Notes: a model not told the origin generated them from the sequence alone. Numbered from the stretch's first letter, positions 1-11,800 are shown. The stretch is DNA of 64,000 nt from Dyella dinghuensis (GCF_003977615.1 NZ_RYZR01000007.1:434001-498000); one strand, 5' to 3'. Translations and numbers: made by a program.

Positions 1-79
1 CGCTAGCGGGTATCCTCTCGGGTGCGATGCGCCCTCGTCGGCGCGCCTGACCGTATTTACGACATAACGGAGTGCATGC

Positions 80-598
80 ATGACATCGTTTGAAGATCTG
101 ATTCGCGCGGTGCCGGATTTTCCGAAGCCTGGCATTGTGTTTCGCGATATCACACCGTTGCTTGCCGATGGCGCTGCGTTTGCGCGTTGCATTGATGCCA
201 TGGCCGAACCGTGGTTGCAAAGCAACGTGCAAGCCGTGTGCGGCGTCGAATCGCGCGGATTTATTTTTGCCGCGGCACTCGCACAAAAATTGAAAGCCGG
301 TTTTATACCGCTGCGCAAACCCGGCAAGTTACCACCGCCTGTCATGCATGCTGATTACAAGCTCGAATACGGTACCGATCGTCTCGAAGCACGTGAAGGG
401 ACGATTCGCAAAGGTGAACGCATTCTTCTTGTCGATGATGTTCTGGCGACAGGCGGCACTTTAGGTGCTGCACGTAACTTATTGGAACAACTGGGTGCCG
501 ATTTGGTAGGCGCATCCGTTGTTATCGAATTATTAGCGTTACAAGGACGTGCCCTTTGGCCGGAACGCGTACCGTTGCGTACTGTGCTGCACTATTGA
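80..598 (+). CDS. apt: Adenine phosphoribosyltransferase
   Basis: Converts adenine and PRPP to AMP and pyrophosphate in cytosolic purine salvage. The 172-residue product has the normal APRT length. The PRPP-binding loop is clear at residues 115-127 (ILLVDDVLATGGT), and the N-terminal PDFPKPGIVFRDITPLL region is typical of bacterial Apt. The ATG at 80 follows a GGAG ribosome-binding site at 69-72 with 7-base spacing. It lies 33 bp upstream of msrA on the same strand and may be cotranscribed with it. The identification is secure from the motif and length. Confidence 0.95.
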   Translation: MTSFEDLIRAVPDFPKPGIVFRDITPLLADGAAFARCIDAMAEPWLQSNVQAVCGVESRGFIFAAALAQKLKAGFIPLRKPGKLPPPVMHADYKLEYGTDRLEAREGTIRKGERILLVDDVLATGGTLGAARNLLEQLGADLVGASVVIELLALQGRALWPERVPLRTVLHY

Positions 599-631
599 TT
601 CACTGTAGTTCCTGAAAGTGGAGGTTCGACC

Positions 632-1288
632 ATGCTTGGCATCGGTGCTTGGAAACAGCGCTTGCCTCATCGGGACGACGCCTTGCCTGGACGCGAGCAA
701 CCGATCATTCCCGCTGACGAACATCATGTTCACGGCCGTGCGTTGCATCCCGAAGCTTTTCCAAACAGCGAAAGCGTGTTGTTGGGCATGGGCTGCTTTT
801 GGGGTGCCGAAAAGAAGTTTTGGAACATTCCTGGCGTGCTGACGACGGCGGTGGGTTACGCCGGAGGCTACACGCCCAATCCCAGCTATCGCGAAGTATG
901 TTCGGGTATGACCGGACACGCGGAAGTGGTGCACGTGGTTTATGACCCGGTACGCGTGTCGTTCGATACGCTGCTGAAAACGTTCTGGGAAAACCATGAC
1001 CCCACGCAAGGCATGCGTCAGGGCAACGATACGGGCACGCAATACCGTTCGGCCGTCTATACGTCCAGCGTAGCGCAACTGTCCATTGCGCAAGCTTCAG
1101 CGAGGCGTTTTCAGGCCGAGCTGGCGCGCAAGGGCTACGGCAACATCACGACGGAAATTGCAATGGCTGGACCGTTCTATTTTGCCGAAGACGACCATCA
1201 GCAATACCTGTCTAAGAATCCGGAAGGTTATTGCGGTCTCGGCGGAACCGGTGTGACGTGTCCTATTGGACTTGCGGCAAACGCTTGA
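632..1288 (+). CDS. msrA: Peptide-methionine (S)-S-oxide reductase MsrA
   Basis: Reduces methionine-S-sulfoxide in proteins, repairing oxidative damage. The catalytic motif [11 protein letters not shown] starts at residue 54, with nucleophile Cys55. Two candidate resolving cysteines, Cys201 and Cys210, lie near the C-terminus in the [11 protein letters not shown] segment. The 218-residue length, with about 45 residues before the motif, matches the long-type MsrA of gammaproteobacteria. The ATG at 632 follows a GGAGG at 619-623. The gene converges on oxyR with only 27 bp between the stops, so it sits at the edge of an oxidative-stress cluster. Confidence 0.95.
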   Translation: MLGIGAWKQRLPHRDDALPGREQPIIPADEHHVHGRALHPEAFPNSESVLLGMGCFWGAEKKFWNIPGVLTTAVGYAGGYTPNPSYREVCSGMTGHAEVVHVVYDPVRVSFDTLLKTFWENHDPTQGMRQGNDTGTQYRSAVYTSSVAQLSIAQASARRFQAELARKGYGNITTEIAMAGPFYFAEDDHQQYLSKNPEGYCGLGGTGVTCPIGLAANA

Positions 1289-1315
1289 GAGGGCACCTGT
1301 TCGACGTCGACGCGC

Positions 1316-2263
1316 TTAGGCGAGTTTGCGGCGTCTTGGTGTTGAAGCAGTTGCCGCGCTGTGCGGATCGAGCAAGTCGCGCGGCAGATCCTTGAACACG
1401 CCAGCAAGCTGTTTCAGAAAGCCGCTCATGGCCGAACTCTTTCGCCACACCATCGCGATACGGCGGCTGGGTGCGTGCCCGCTGAATTCCACCAGCTGCA
1501 GATTGGGCGCTTGTGCAACGGGCGGCTTCACAGCCAGCGTCGGTAGCAACGTAATGCCCACGTTTGACGCCACCATCTGGCGCAAGGTTTCCAGACTGGT
1601 CGCGCGAAAACCGCTCTTCTCGCCCGCGCCGGCCATATGGCAAACCTCCAACGCTTGATCGCGCAGGCAGTGGCCATCTTCCAGCAGCAGCAAACTCTGA
1701 TCGGAAAGATCGGCGAGCTTCAGGGCAGGGTGCTTGGCTAGCGGGTGCGATTGCGGCACGGCAAGCAGGAACGGCTCCTCGAACAGGAATTCGGTGTGCA
1801 GGCTGTCGTCGTGAATCGGTAGCGCAAGAATGCCGACATCGAGTTTGCCTTCGCGCAGGCGATGCAGCACCGTCTCCGTTTTTTCCTCGACCAGCAAAAG
1901 TTCGAGCCGCGGGAAACGTTCGCGCACCATCGGTATGACGTGCGGCAATAAATAGGGCCCAAGCGTGGGAAAGATGCCCAGACGCACCGTGCCCGATTCC
2001 GGATCGATCGTGCGCCGTGCAACGCCCTTGATCTGCTCGACCTCGTTCAGCACATCGCGTGCGCGATTGGCGATATCGCGGCCTACATCCGTCAGCAACA
2101 CCTTGCGCGGCGTGCGCTCCACCAGGGACACACCCAGTTCGTCTTCAAGCTTCTTGATCTGCGTGGACAGGGTGGGCTGGCTGACGAAGCACGCCTCGGC
2201 GGCTCGGCCAAAGTGCCGATGCTCAGCCAGGGCTACCAGGTAATGAAGGTCGCGCAGGTTCAT
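1316..2263 (-). CDS. oxyR: Hydrogen-peroxide-sensing LysR-type regulator OxyR
   Basis: LysR-family transcription factor of 315 residues. An N-terminal winged helix-turn-helix (about residues 1-60, with FGRAAEACFVSQPTLSTQIK) is followed by a LysR substrate-binding domain. The two redox cysteines lie at exactly the E. coli positions, Cys199 in EDGHCLRDQ and Cys208 in LEVC, so peroxide sensing by a disulfide switch is expected. It is divergent from ahpC, and the shared 146-bp spacer carries an OxyR operator beginning 13 bp upstream of its start codon. That placement fits activation of ahpC and probable autoregulation of oxyR. Confidence 0.95.
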   Translation of the reverse strand: MNLRDLHYLVALAEHRHFGRAAEACFVSQPTLSTQIKKLEDELGVSLVERTPRKVLLTDVGRDIANRARDVLNEVEQIKGVARRTIDPESGTVRLGIFPTLGPYLLPHVIPMVRERFPRLELLLVEEKTETVLHRLREGKLDVGILALPIHDDSLHTEFLFEEPFLLAVPQSHPLAKHPALKLADLSDQSLLLLEDGHCLRDQALEVCHMAGAGEKSGFRATSLETLRQMVASNVGITLLPTLAVKPPVAQAPNLQLVEFSGHAPSRRIAMVWRKSSAMSGFLKQLAGVFKDLPRDLLDPHSAATASTPRRRKLA

Positions 2264-2276
2264 GGATGATCCGATT

Positions 2277-2313
2277 ATAGGCGCCGTCTATGAACATTAT
2301 GATAATAATCGAT
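2277..2313 (+). promoter_or_regulatory. OxyR operator between oxyR and ahpC
   Basis: Four tetranucleotides with exact 7-base spacing read ATAG-N7-CTAT-N7-ATGA-N7-CGAT (2277-2280, 2288-2291, 2299-2302, 2310-2313). The known OxyR consensus is ATAG-N7-CTAT-N7-ATAG-N7-CTAT. The first half matches perfectly and the second half at 5 of 8 positions. It ends directly against the ahpC -35 element, the usual activating position for OxyR. Confidence 0.9.
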
Positions 2314-2342
2314 TTGAACAATGCAAGAAGAGCCTCTATCTT
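2314..2342 (+). promoter_or_regulatory. ahpC promoter (-35 TTGAAC, -10 TATCTT)
   Basis: TTGAAC at 2314-2319 and TATCTT at 2337-2342 are separated by exactly 17 bp. The OxyR site abuts the -35 hexamer. Transcription would start near 2349, giving an ahpC leader of about 60 nt. Confidence 0.7.
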
Positions 2343-2409
2343 TGGTCGGGTTAGCGCCGCAGGCAGCGGCGTGACCTTCCCGAAAGCCTTCAAAAACAGG
2401 ATCAACTAC

Positions 2410-2949
<540 letters not shown>

Positions 2950-3011
2950 TTCCAGTACTTGCACTCCGCGCCGCTCACCCCCTCCCCCATCGGAGCGCGC
3001 GGAGTCATCCT

Positions 3012-3042
3012 GGCGGCGAAGTCCGCTTCGCCGCCTTTTTTT
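3012..3042 (+). terminator. Rho-independent terminator after ahpC
   Basis: A perfect 10-bp stem (GGCGGCGAAG at 3012-3021 with CTTCGCCGCC at 3026-3035), a 4-base TCCG loop and seven T residues at 3036-3042. It lies between ahpC and ahpD, so ahpD depends on read-through or its own promoter. Confidence 0.9.
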
Positions 3043-3111
3043 ATTCTGCTGATGCATTGAGTCCGCGCATGGACTGCGTGCTCGTGCGTCCTCCATTCGA
3101 AGAGATGTCCC

Positions 3112-3651
3112 ATGAGCCTTGCCGACCTGAAAGCCCAATTGCCCGATTACGCGAAGGACCTGCGCCTGAATCTCGACTCCGTGTTGAGCGAAGGTGGTGC
3201 GCCGGGTTTGACGAACAAGCAGATTTTCGTGATCGCGCTCGCGTCGGCGATTGCCTCGCGCTACAAGCCGCTGACGGCAGCCATCGCAGAAGAAGCGGCG
3301 AAGCACGCTAGTGCGGAAGAACTCAACGGTGCTCGCGTCGCCGCGGCGATCATGGGCATGAACAACATCTACTATCGCTTTCTGCATCTGGTTGAAGAGC
3401 CCGAGTACGGCACGCTGCGCGCCGGTTTGCGCATGAATGCGATGACGAATCCGGGTGGCGACAAGATCGATTTCGAACTTGCATCGCTGGCGGTCTCTGC
3501 GGTGAACGGTTGCGGGAAATGTCTGGAATCGCATGAGAAGACGCTACGCAAACATGGGTTGTCGGCGCAGCCGATCCAGAGTGCTGCGCGCATTGCCGCG
3601 GTGATTCACGCAGTGGCAGTTGCAATCGAACAGGCCGACGTTGCCGGTTGA
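3112..3651 (+). CDS. ahpD: Alkyl hydroperoxidase AhpD (carboxymuconolactone decarboxylase family)
   Basis: Thiol-disulfide partner that regenerates AhpC, with weak peroxidase activity of its own. The 179-residue protein is of normal AhpD length. The redox CxxC motif is in NGCGKCLESHE (Cys134, Cys137), with proton-relay His141 nearby. The ATG at 3112 follows an AGAGATG-type ribosome-binding site. It is the second gene of the peroxide-defence pair behind ahpC and is separated from it by a strong hairpin terminator. A bidirectional terminator follows the stop. Confidence 0.95.
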   Translation: MSLADLKAQLPDYAKDLRLNLDSVLSEGGAPGLTNKQIFVIALASAIASRYKPLTAAIAEEAAKHASAEELNGARVAAAIMGMNNIYYRFLHLVEEPEYGTLRAGLRMNAMTNPGGDKIDFELASLAVSAVNGCGKCLESHEKTLRKHGLSAQPIQSAARIAAVIHAVAVAIEQADVAG

Positions 3652-3673
3652 AACACGCAACGACACGCTAAAC

Positions 3674-3706
3674 AAAAACCCCGGCACATGTACCGGGGTT
3701 TTTTTT
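3674..3706. terminator. Bidirectional terminator between ahpD and the S8 protease gene
   Basis: Stem AAAACCCCGG at 3675-3684 pairs with CCGGGGTTTT at 3693-3702 around an 8-base loop. T residues follow on the plus strand (3699-3706) and A residues precede it at 3674-3678. It can serve the convergent genes on both sides. Confidence 0.85.
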
Positions 3707-3724
3707 GCAACGTACAAACACCGA

Positions 3725-5695
3725 TTACTGGTTGTAGTCAGCCAACACCGAGATGTTGTTGAAGCTGCCTTGTGGCGCAGTGACAAGGATGTAGTACGTG
3801 GTCGCTTGCGGTTGCGGAATAACCACCGCTTCGCTGGTGCCCGGTTTGATCGAGCTGAAATCGGCATTGCTGCCGTTTGCGGACGGAGCACTGCCAGCCT
3901 TTACATACAAACCTACGTTGCCCGAACCGCCCAGCGTGCGGATGTTCAACGTGGTGGCGCCTGCGGGAACAACAATCGAGTACAGGTTGCCGGTGCTCGT
4001 GGAGTTCTGACCTGACAACAACACGCCCTTGGTCAACGGGGTGGCATCGTCGCCTGGGCTCGGCGGCGGGTTGTCATTGTTCAAAGCCAGATTAACTGCA
4101 GCATTCGCATCGACGATGCCGGCCCCGATCGGGTGATCCTCGGTGACGGGAAATGCACGAGCCGACTTCACCAGCACATTGGTCATATCGGCTGGAGACA
4201 GTGCCGGCAGACCGGCTTCCTTCAATGCACCTACGACTAGCGCTACCGTGCCAGCAACGTGCGGGGATGCCTGCGAGGTGCCCGCCATGCCGCCATAAGC
4301 CTCAGTCGGATCGGCAGGATAAGTGGGCGTCGTTGTACCTTCATTGATGGCCTGCCAGACGAAGCCGTTGTCGACTTCGGTGCCCGACGACGCATCGTTC
4401 GCATAGATGCCGCCACCCGGCGCTGAAATCGTCACGCCCTTGCCGTAGTTGGAGTAGAACGCGCGCTTGCCCGTGATGCCGTTGGACGCCACGGCGACAA
4501 CGCCCGGACAGCTTGCCGGCGTGAAGTTGGAAACATCCGCCGTGCTGTTACCGGCAGCGACTACTACCGTGGTGCCGCGGCTGATCGCATCCTTGATCGC
4601 GGTGTATTCGGGCACGCTGGCGTCGCACGTTCCCTGGCCGCCTAGACTCATGTTGATGACCTGCGCGGGTTGCGCGAGATCCGGCACGCCGTCGATGTGA
4701 CCGCCGGATGCCCATTCGATCGCATCGGAAATGTCGGAATCGTAGCCGCCACAATGGCCCAGCACGCGTACTGGCAACACCTTGGCGTTGTACGCAACGC
4801 CGGCCATGCCCAAACCATTGTTCGTGAGTTCCGCGACTTCGCCTGACACCACCGTACCGTGCCAGCTGCTCGGTTCACCGTCGTTGGGATTGTTCGACCC
4901 GTAGCACTCCTGCAGATAGGGCTGCGTATTGTCCCAGTCGCCAAGATCCCAGCCGCCAGGGACGCGATCGTCCGTCGTGCGGCCAGAGACGAACGAATCG
5001 GTGATGAAGTCATATCCGATATTGTTGGTGGCGAGCGAGTAGTCCAGATCCGGGTGCTGCGTAATGCCGGTGTCAATGACGGCAACCGTCACGCCACTAC
5101 CGTCGGCGATGTCCCATGCGTTGTTGACGTCGGCGCCACCAGTCGCATTGAAGAAATTCCACTGGTATTGCTGGTAGTAGGGATCATTGGGCGTGAATGC
5201 CTGGGGTTGCGCCGCAGCCAGCATCGTCGCCTGCAACGAAGCCGGTGCAGCGAAGTCCTTCACCGCATACCGCTTGTAGTCGCGCTGCACGGAAGCAACC
5301 GCCGGATCGGCTGCAAGCTGCGCGACGAGTGCATCCGCTTCACTTTGACTGAGCTTGCGCGAGGTGCGCACCAGATCCGAACCCACCGCAAGTTTGCGCT
5401 TGTACGACACCGACAGCGATGCCGTGGTGGCGCCCGTGGACGACTTCGTTGCACGGTCCAGTCCCGCACGGCTGACGGCGGCTTTCACGTTTTGCAGCAC
5501 GGCGTCTTTGTTGCTGCGCTCGGTCGAGCCGTTTTTATAGGTGATGATGAAGCGATCGAAGCTCTGCTCACCCGCCTGGCCCACGCCAATAAATCGGGGA
5601 GAAGATTTAGATAGGTCCGCAGCGTGAAGGGCCGGAATGGCCAACACCATAGCGGCAGCGAGCGCGCCGATTCGAAAAGAGTGAAGTGACTTCAT
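3725..5695 (-). CDS. Secreted subtilisin-like S8 serine peptidase with C-terminal PPC domain
   Basis: Extracellular endoprotease of 656 residues. Order of parts: Sec signal peptide (about 1-25, ending ALHA); a propeptide with a FIITYKNGS inhibitor-like segment; the S8 catalytic domain with Asp208 (AVIDTGI), His279 (SWHGTVVSG), oxyanion Asn383 (AAGNS) and Ser474 (GTSQASPHVAG); and a C-terminal beta-sandwich of pre-peptidase (PPC) type from about residue 560. The start was moved inward to ATG 5695, where AAGGA lies about 8 bases upstream and the signal peptide begins. It is downstream of the autotransporter gene on the same strand with a 140-bp gap. Confidence 0.92.
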   Translation of the reverse strand: MKSLHSFRIGALAAAMVLAIPALHAADLSKSSPRFIGVGQAGEQSFDRFIITYKNGSTERSNKDAVLQNVKAAVSRAGLDRATKSSTGATTASLSVSYKRKLAVGSDLVRTSRKLSQSEADALVAQLAADPAVASVQRDYKRYAVKDFAAPASLQATMLAAAQPQAFTPNDPYYQQYQWNFFNATGGADVNNAWDIADGSGVTVAVIDTGITQHPDLDYSLATNNIGYDFITDSFVSGRTTDDRVPGGWDLGDWDNTQPYLQECYGSNNPNDGEPSSWHGTVVSGEVAELTNNGLGMAGVAYNAKVLPVRVLGHCGGYDSDISDAIEWASGGHIDGVPDLAQPAQVINMSLGGQGTCDASVPEYTAIKDAISRGTTVVVAAGNSTADVSNFTPASCPGVVAVASNGITGKRAFYSNYGKGVTISAPGGGIYANDASSGTEVDNGFVWQAINEGTTTPTYPADPTEAYGGMAGTSQASPHVAGTVALVVGALKEAGLPALSPADMTNVLVKSARAFPVTEDHPIGAGIVDANAAVNLALNNDNPPPSPGDDATPLTKGVLLSGQNSTSTGNLYSIVVPAGATTLNIRTLGGSGNVGLYVKAGSAPSANGSNADFSSIKPGTSEAVVIPQPQATTYYILVTAPQGSFNNISVLADYNQ

Positions 5696-5772
5696 ATATG
5701 AGTCCTTGAAGTGAGGCCCGGGGCTGTCCGCGCCCCGGGTGGAAGGGCGAACGATGTGCATCGTCCTGTTCT

Positions 5773-5825
5773 CGCCATGCCGCGAACGGCATGGCGATGT
5801 GCAAAGCGCCTCTTGCGAGAAGAGG
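5773..5825 (-). terminator. Two hairpins after the autotransporter gene
   Basis: CGCCATGCCG (5773-5782) pairs perfectly with CGGCATGGCG (5787-5796) around a CGAA loop. CCTCTT (5809-5814) pairs with AAGAGG (5820-5825). Neither is followed by a clean T tract on the minus strand. They could be weak terminators or part of the leader of the downstream protease gene. Confidence 0.45.
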
Positions 5826-5835
5826 ACGCGATTCG

Positions 5836-8800
5836 TTACCAGCCGAAGCTGACGCCGACCGTGCCGCTGGATTCACCGCCGCCAGAGATCGAGCCGCCGA
5901 TCAGCACGGCACCGTTATCCGAAATGCGATGAGCGAGGCCGACAGCCAACGCTGCCTGACCGGCATAAGTACCGGCCGCCGCACTGACGCGGTTGTCGGT
6001 GCCCGGCGCCGCAGCGATGGCGCCGGCCATGCCGGCCATGGCCGTGCCCATGGCGCCAACGCGATTCAAGCGAGTGTTGACGGTATGGAACTGGTTGTTC
6101 ACCTGATCGCGGAACGCATTGAAGTTATCGCTGCTGACGAGGCCAGCGGTCTTCTGATCGGTGTAGGCATTGGCGTTGCTCAGCGTTTCTGCACTACTCG
6201 CATCGGTATACGCGTTTGCAGCGGTGACCGCGGTTTGTGTAGCAGCCGTCACTTGACCGACGTTGGCAGCATCGGTCGCATTGACACCCGTCGCTACATT
6301 GGTGATTTGACGTTCCGCACCAACGCTACCCACCGATACGGTGTTGGCCTGATCGGCGACCGATCCTGCACCGATGGCAACAGCGTTCGATGCAGTGACC
6401 TGGCTGCCTTGACCAACGGCGGTACCGGACGATGCGGTGACATTGCTGCCTGCACCCACTGCCGTGGCATTCGAAGCAGTACCGGTGACTTGTGCGTTCG
6501 TGCCCGCGATGGTGTTTGTATCGGTCGTGCTTGCAGCCAGTGTTGTAGTGGTGCCTGTCGTATTGTTGTTTGCGGGTGGTACAGGCGTGCTGGTGCCGAG
6601 GCTGCTTACCTGAGTTTCGAGACTTCCGACGCGTCCATTCAACGAATTGATGCTGTTGAGTGCGCCCGTCATCGCACCATCCAACGCACTGAATGCACTA
6701 CTCACGTTGTTGAACATATTGCCCTGGATGCTGAACTGCGGCAGGCCCATCATGCCGTTGGCGTCCATGGCGACATTGCCGCCAATGACCGAGGCCAGTG
6801 ATTTGTACTGGCTCACGTTCACCGCATCGTTGTTGTTCAGGCCGGCTGCCAGGTTGGACAGTGTCGTTCCGCTCTTACCGCCAAACGTGATCGAGCCTTG
6901 ACTGCTGCCCGCGTCGTAAGTGATGGCCGAAAGAGTGTTGCCGTTGGCATCCACCAAACCCGTTTGCTTGAGCTGAGCAACGTTGACCGCATCGGTATCC
7001 TGGGTGCCGGCTGCAACATTGGTGATCTGACGTTCGCCACCCACGCGGCCGACGGAGACCGAGTTGTCGCGATCGGCAAAGCTACCATTGCCAAGTGCCA
7101 CACTGTTGTAGCCCATGCTCATGCTGTTCGCACCCAACGCCATGCTGGCATTGCCTGCGGCGGTGGCATTGAAGCCGAGCGCAGCGCTCTGCACGCCGTT
7201 TGCGGTGCTCGATGCACCCATGGCCACCGATCCGTCGGCAGTTGCTTTGGCGTTAGCGCCGCTAGCTACCGATTGCGTGCCGCTGGCCTTGGCGTCGTCG
7301 GTGCCATCGTTTTTGCCGTTGGCCTTGAAGTAGCGATTGGTTTGAGCTCCCGCATTCGCGACTGAATCCAACTGCGACTTGTTCACCGCATCGGTGGCTT
7401 GCGTACCCGCAGCGACGTTGGTGACCTGACGCTCGTTGCCGGCTGAACCCACCGAGATCGTGTTGTCGCGATCGGCGACGGACGATGCGCCCAAGGCTAC
7501 GGCGTTGTTGCCCGTGACAGAGCTCATCGTGCCGATAGCAACGCTTGAGTCGGTGATGCCATTGAGGCCTGCACCTGCACCGACTGCCACCGAACGTGAG
7601 CCCGGCGAACGCGAGGCGATGCCAACAGCCACGCTTTCGTCTCCCGCTGCGATGGCATTGCCGCCCAGCGCCACGGATCCCACGCCAGTTGCCAAGGTTT
7701 GGCCGTTCACGCCAAACGGCTGGCCGTTGTCAAAGGTGGCGAAACCGCCAATGGCGGTAGCGAAATTCTGCGTAGCGTAGGCGCTGGTGCCGATTGCGAT
7801 GGCATTTTGGGTATTGCCGAATACGGATGCGGAGGTGCCTATGGCCACGCCATTGGAGGCATTTGCGCCGACACTCGCAATCGTGCCCATGGCAACGCTG
7901 TTTTGCGCATTCGCGCCAACCGTGGCGAACTGGCCAAGACCCATGCTGAAGTTGCCGCCGTCCTTGACGGTCGCACCATTCAAGGCCATCGAACCTGTAC
8001 CGTTGGCCGTCGTGTTGGCACCAATGGCCATGGCAGCTTGTGCATTGGCTTGCGCATTGTTGCCAATGGCTGCGCTCGAATCGCTCAGGGCGGTGCTGCT
8101 GTAGCCCATGGCAATACTGTTCGCGCCGATCGCATTGGCGCCACTACCGAATGCGGAAGCACCATCGCTCATCGCGAAGCTGCCCGAGCCTGCGGCCGTA
8201 CTGTTCTGACCCGCAGCAATGGCATCGTCGTTACCCTGACCGGTAGCGGCGAAGTAATGGCTGGCTGAGCTGGTGCTACTGGTCACCGCATCCAACTGCG
8301 ACTTGTTCACCGCATCGGTGGCTTGTGTGCCAGCGGCCACGTTGGTGATTTGACGTTCTGCGCCAGCGCTACCGACGGAAACAGTGTCGTCGCGGTCGGA
8401 CACGGAGCGTGCACCCAGTGCCACCGAGTTGGTGGATGTGGCCTGTGCGGCATAGCCCAGAGCGGTGCTCGCATTGGACTGAGCTTCGGCTTGACTGCCC
8501 AGAGCGACACTGCCGCCAGCATATGCACCGCTTTGAGCACCGATAGATATGCTGGCGTTCCCTGAGGCATAACTGTTGTGACCCTCTGCAACACTATTGT
8601 TGCCGGTGGCCCAACTGTTGTTGCCAATGGCGACGCTGCTGTTGCCGAAAGCAAACGTGTTGGTGCCGATAGCGATGCTGTTGGTGGCGTACGCGTAGCT
8701 ACCGAAACCGCTGGCGATGCTGGCGTCGCCTTGCGCGTAGCTGTTCGCGCCGCTAGCGACTGCTTTGCGTCCATCTGCCTGCGCATCATCGCTGCCATCG

Positions 8801-11800
8801 CCGCGACCATTAGCAGCGAAGTAATGGCTCGCGGCATTAACGCTACCAGCCAAACCATCCAGCTGCGATTTGTTCACCGCATCCGTTGCTTGTGTGCCAG
8901 CCGCTACGTTGGTGATCTGACGTTCGGCGCCCGCACTACCTATCGAGACGGTGTTGTCACGATCGGCAACGGAGTTGGCGCCAAGGGCCACGCTGTTATT
9001 CGCGATCGCGGCGCTGCCATAGCCGATGGCACTGCTGAAGCTACCAATCGCATTGGCACCGCTACCGAACGCCGAGGCGCCATCACCCATCGCAAAGCTG
9101 CCCGAACCTGCAGCGGTGCTGTATTGACCGGACGCTATGGCGTCATCATTGCCTTGACCGTTGGCGGCGAAGTAGTGGTTAGCGTCGAGTGCATCGAGCT
9201 GCGCCTTGTTCACCGCATCGGTGTCTTGTGTGCCGGCTGCCACGTTGGTGATTTGTCGTTCATTGCCAACGCTGCCTACCGAAACGCTGTTGTCGCGATC
9301 GGCATAAGCATTTGCACCCAGCGCCACGCTGTTAACGCCGTCCGCCCAGGAACCTTCACCGATTGCGCTGGACATATCGGCGTTGGCCACCGCCGTCGAA
9401 CCGATCGATGTCGAGCCATCTCCGAAGGCCTTGGCCCAGGAGCCATAGGCCGTCGATTGAATGCCGCTGGCGGTGGAGATCATGCCGGCCGCCGTGCTCG
9501 CATCGCCCGTGGCCCAGGCTCCGCTGCCAAGTGCAGTCGAACCGTCACTGCTGGCTGTAGCGGTTCGTCCGAGCCAAATAGTCCCCTCAATGGGATCAAT
9601 GGCGAATGCGGCGCCACCCATAGCGGTGCTGTAGTTACCGGTTGCGGCTGCACCAATGCCACTGGCCAGCGAAAACACACCCGATGCATTGCTGAGATAG
9701 CCCACCGCGGTAGCGTCTATGCCAGCTGACGCCTTTGCACCAATGGCTGAAGCACCTAGCCCAGACGCCGACGCATCGTAGCCCGTTGCGATCGCGTAGT
9801 CGCCTTGCGCAATCGCACCGCTGCCAAGCGCCGCGCTACCTTCGCCACTGGTTTGGCTATTGGCGCCAAATGCTGAGCTGTAATCGCCGAGCGCGACACT
9901 TCCATAACCGGAAGCAAGACTGTACTGACCGATTGCATTCGCTCCGCTACCGAATGCCGACGCACCATCGCTCATCGCAAAGCTGCCCGAACCCGCAGCA
10001 GTGCTGTATTGACCCGCAGCAATGGCGTCGTCGTTGCCTTGGCCATTGGCCGCGAAATAGTGAGAAGCGTCACCAACGGCGCTGGCCAAGTCATCAAGCT
10101 GCGACTTGTTCACTGCGTCTGTACCTTGCGTGCCGGCAGCAACGTTGGTGACCTGACGTTCGTGACCTACGCGGCCTACCGATACCGAGTTGGCACGATT
10201 GGCGATGGAGTTTGCGCCCACCGCGACGCTGCCCAGAGTAAGCGCTTGTGCGTTGTAACCCAGCGCTGTGGCATTGCGCGCCTGCGCGTAGCTGTCGTTA
10301 CCGAGTGCGGTGGCGTTGATGCCGTTAGCGAAGGCTTCGTTACCAACCGCGGTCGAACCGTTGCTCCATGCAAAAGAATTCGTGCCGACGGCCGTGGTGT
10401 AGTCCCCGTAGGCAAAGCTATCCGCACCCAATGCGGTAGCGCCACTCCCATTGGCCCAGGCATAGGTGCCTTGAGCCAACGACTGAATGCCGTCGGCTTC
10501 AGCGCCAAAACCCGTGGCAGTGCTGTAGTCGCCAGTAGCCGTGCTGTATGCACCGGCTGCCGTCGCGTACGAGCCCGTTGCGCTGGCATCATCGCTGCCA
10601 TCATTGGCGCCGTTGGCCTTGAAGTAATGCTGAGCATCGCTCACGCTGCTGGCCAAGCCATCTAACTGTGATTTGTTGACGGCATCAGTCGCCTGCGTGC
10701 CCGCTGCGACGTTGGTGATCTGACGTTCCGCGCCGTTAGTGCCTACCGAGACAGTGTTGTCGCGATCGGCGACAGAGTTGGAGCCTAGCGCCACGCTGTT
10801 GTTAGCGATGGCAGCACTGCCGTAGCCCACCGCACTGCTGAAGTTGCCAATCGCATTCGCGCCACTGCCAAAGGCCGATGCGCCGTCGCCCATCGCGAAG
10901 CTGCCCGAGCCGGCGGCTGTACCGTAATCGCTGCTGGCGATGGCGTCGTCGTTGCCTTGACCGTTGGCGGCGAAATAGTGAGCGGCGTCGTCAACGCTGT
11001 TCGTCAAATCATCCAGCTGCGATTTGTTCACCGCATCCGTAGCCAGCGTGCCGGCAGCCACGTTGGTGATCTGACGTTCCTGACCTACACGGCCTACCGA
11101 TACAGCGTTGGCACGGTTCGCGACAGAGTTGGCACCCAGTGCAACGCTGCCTGCGGTGAGCGCTTGCGCGTTGTAGCCCAGTGCCATGGCATTGCGCGTC
11201 AGCGCGAAGCTGTCCGTGCCCAGTGCCGTGGAATTGGCGCCATTGGCGAAGGAAAGACTGCCGACTGCCGTGGCGTTTTGACCGTACGCGAAGGACTCTG
11301 CACCAACGGCTGTCGTATCGTCACCCGAAGCAAGACTGGATGTGCCCAACGCCGTAGCGCTATTCCCTTGAGCCCACGCATAAGAACCTTGTGCTAGAGA
11401 TTCGCTGCCATCGGCCTCAGCACCAACACCGGTAGCAGTGCTGTAGCTGCCATTGGCAGTGCTGTATGCGCCCGCTGCCGTCGCGTACGTGCCCGTTGCA
11501 TTGGCATCGTCGCTGCCATCGCGGGCGCCATTGGCTTTGAAGTAATGCTGCGCATCGCTCACGCTGCTGGCCACGGTGTCCAACTGCGACTTGTTGACCG
11601 CGTCGTGGGCATCGATGCCGTCGGCAACATTCGTGACACGGCGCTCGTTGCCTGCGCTACCCACGGAGACGACGTTATCGACATCGGCAACCGATCCGTT
11701 GCCAAGCGCCACGCTGTTGTCGCCCGATGCGACGCTGTCTTGCCCAAGCGCGATGCTGCTGATGCCAGAGGCAAAAGCGTCATGCCCAATCGCGACGCTG

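Noticed and set aside
2290-2409. Upstream ATG giving AhpC a 40-residue N-terminal extension
   Set aside because: It lies inside the OxyR operator and upstream of the predicted transcription start.
6270-11660. Regularly spaced repeats as a possible CRISPR array
   Set aside because: The repeats are in-frame coding modules of an adhesin, longer and more variable than CRISPR repeats, and no cas genes are present.
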